DNA of 6,059 nucleotides. It comes from Nitrospirae bacterium GWC2_56_14. GTDB taxonomy: Bacteria; Nitrospirota; UBA9217. This document shows positions 5,635 to 6,059 of this stretch, piece after piece (positions within the stretch are counted from its first letter, which is position 1; every line of letters starts with the position of its first letter). Below the pieces are notes generated by a model, which was given only the letters and a program-made list of their open reading frames with translations, had not been told where the DNA came from and searched no databases. A program made the translations under genes and the position numbers. The DNA is taken from contig MHDY01000232.1 of assembly GCA_001803705.1 (NCBI GenBank), positions 1 through 6,059 on the forward strand, in the 5' to 3' direction.

Positions 5635-6059
5635 ATGAACTCTTTCAAGAACGATGAAGACCTTGTCCCCTCTCGCAGCACGGTCATGGCAGTTATCCTG
5701 GCGGTTCTCTTCTTTCTTGCGCTGCTGCCGGACGCGGCCCGTGCAGAATTCAAGAAGACCAAGATCGCCGTACTCGACTTTCAGGTCCAGGGCAGGCAGC
5801 ACGATAACGCCGATATGGGCAAGATTGTCGCCGAATGGTTCATCACCGCGCTGGTGCAGGAAGGCCGGTTCGATGTGATCGAAAGGCGGCTGCTGGAGAA
5901 GGTCATCGAAGAGCAGAAGATCGGGGTCTCGGGGATCGTCGATGAGGGCAGCGCCTCAAAGCTCGGCAAGGTGCTGGGCGCGAAGATCGTGATCACCGGG
6001 ACGGTGCTGGAGTTCCAGAACGTCCTTGAGGTCAATGCCCGCATCCTTGAGGTGGAGAG
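5635..6059 (+). CDS. CsgG-like exported protein, 3'-truncated
   Basis: An uninterrupted frame starts at ATG 5635 and runs past the right edge, giving 141 residues so far. Residues 1-37 look like a Sec signal peptide: a long n-region with K5 and R14, a hydrophobic core at about 18-31, and an A-R-A site at 35-37 before E38. There is no lipobox cysteine, so it is probably a soluble or membrane-associated periplasmic protein rather than a lipoprotein. The mature part opens with KIAVLDF (43-49), then FDVIERRLLEKVIEEQ (79-94) and a GKVLGAKIVITGTV strand (111-124). This is the recurring pattern of the CsgG/FlgO/LpoB-like fold used by outer-membrane and envelope assembly proteins. CsgG itself is a lipoprotein that forms the curli export pore, so identity with CsgG is not claimed. 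The SD candidate AAGGAA (5617-5622) is 12 bases upstream, rather far. What follows the fold is outside the window. Confidence 0.75.
   Translation, partial: MNSFKNDEDLVPSRSTVMAVILAVLFFLALLPDAARAEFKKTKIAVLDFQVQGRQHDNADMGKIVAEWFITALVQEGRFDVIERRLLEKVIEEQKIGVSGIVDEGSASKLGKVLGAKIVITGTVLEFQNVLEVNARILEVE

Overview
The window is bacterial chromosome: tightly packed genes of ordinary bacterial families, sigma70-like promoters and Shine-Dalgarno sites. The core genes are fairly G+C rich (about 58-67% in the lines of the ligase gene I counted by hand). The family mix (CsgG-type exported protein, Tpx, a ~510-residue acyl-CoA ligase, M3B peptidase, HicAB) and a CCCCTCCC/GGGAGGGG intergenic palindrome are what I would expect of a Gram-negative such as a Deltaproteobacterium or Nitrospirota member. 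That placement is an impression and the sequence does not prove it.

Layout. Positions 1-374 hold the 3' end of an FMN-binding split-barrel (pyridoxamine 5'-phosphate oxidase family) gene on +. It converges on an M3-family oligoendopeptidase on - (468-2303), with a GC-rich palindrome between them. The peptidase promoter diverges from a compact hicA-hicB toxin-antitoxin operon on + (2581-3041). That operon converges on a thiol peroxidase gene, tpx, on - (3138-3668). A 232-base divergent regulatory region separates tpx from a long-chain acyl-CoA ligase on + (3901-5433). After a 201-base intergenic region with a strong extended -10 promoter, a CsgG-like exported protein begins at 5635 and runs off the right edge.

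The genes look like independent transcription units and do not form one pathway. The only evident operon is hicAB, joined by a 4-base ATGA overlap; its G+C is about 48% by hand count, below its neighbours, so it is probably an acquired accessory module. I see no insertion sequence, CRISPR array, tRNA or rRNA.

I found no convincing new multi-gene system. The points most worth a second look are the antitoxin, which has no DNA-binding domain, the promoter geometry that predicts a leaderless mRNA for the acyl-CoA ligase, the GGAA repeat forming the ribosome binding site of the peptidase, and the truncated CsgG-like gene at the edge.
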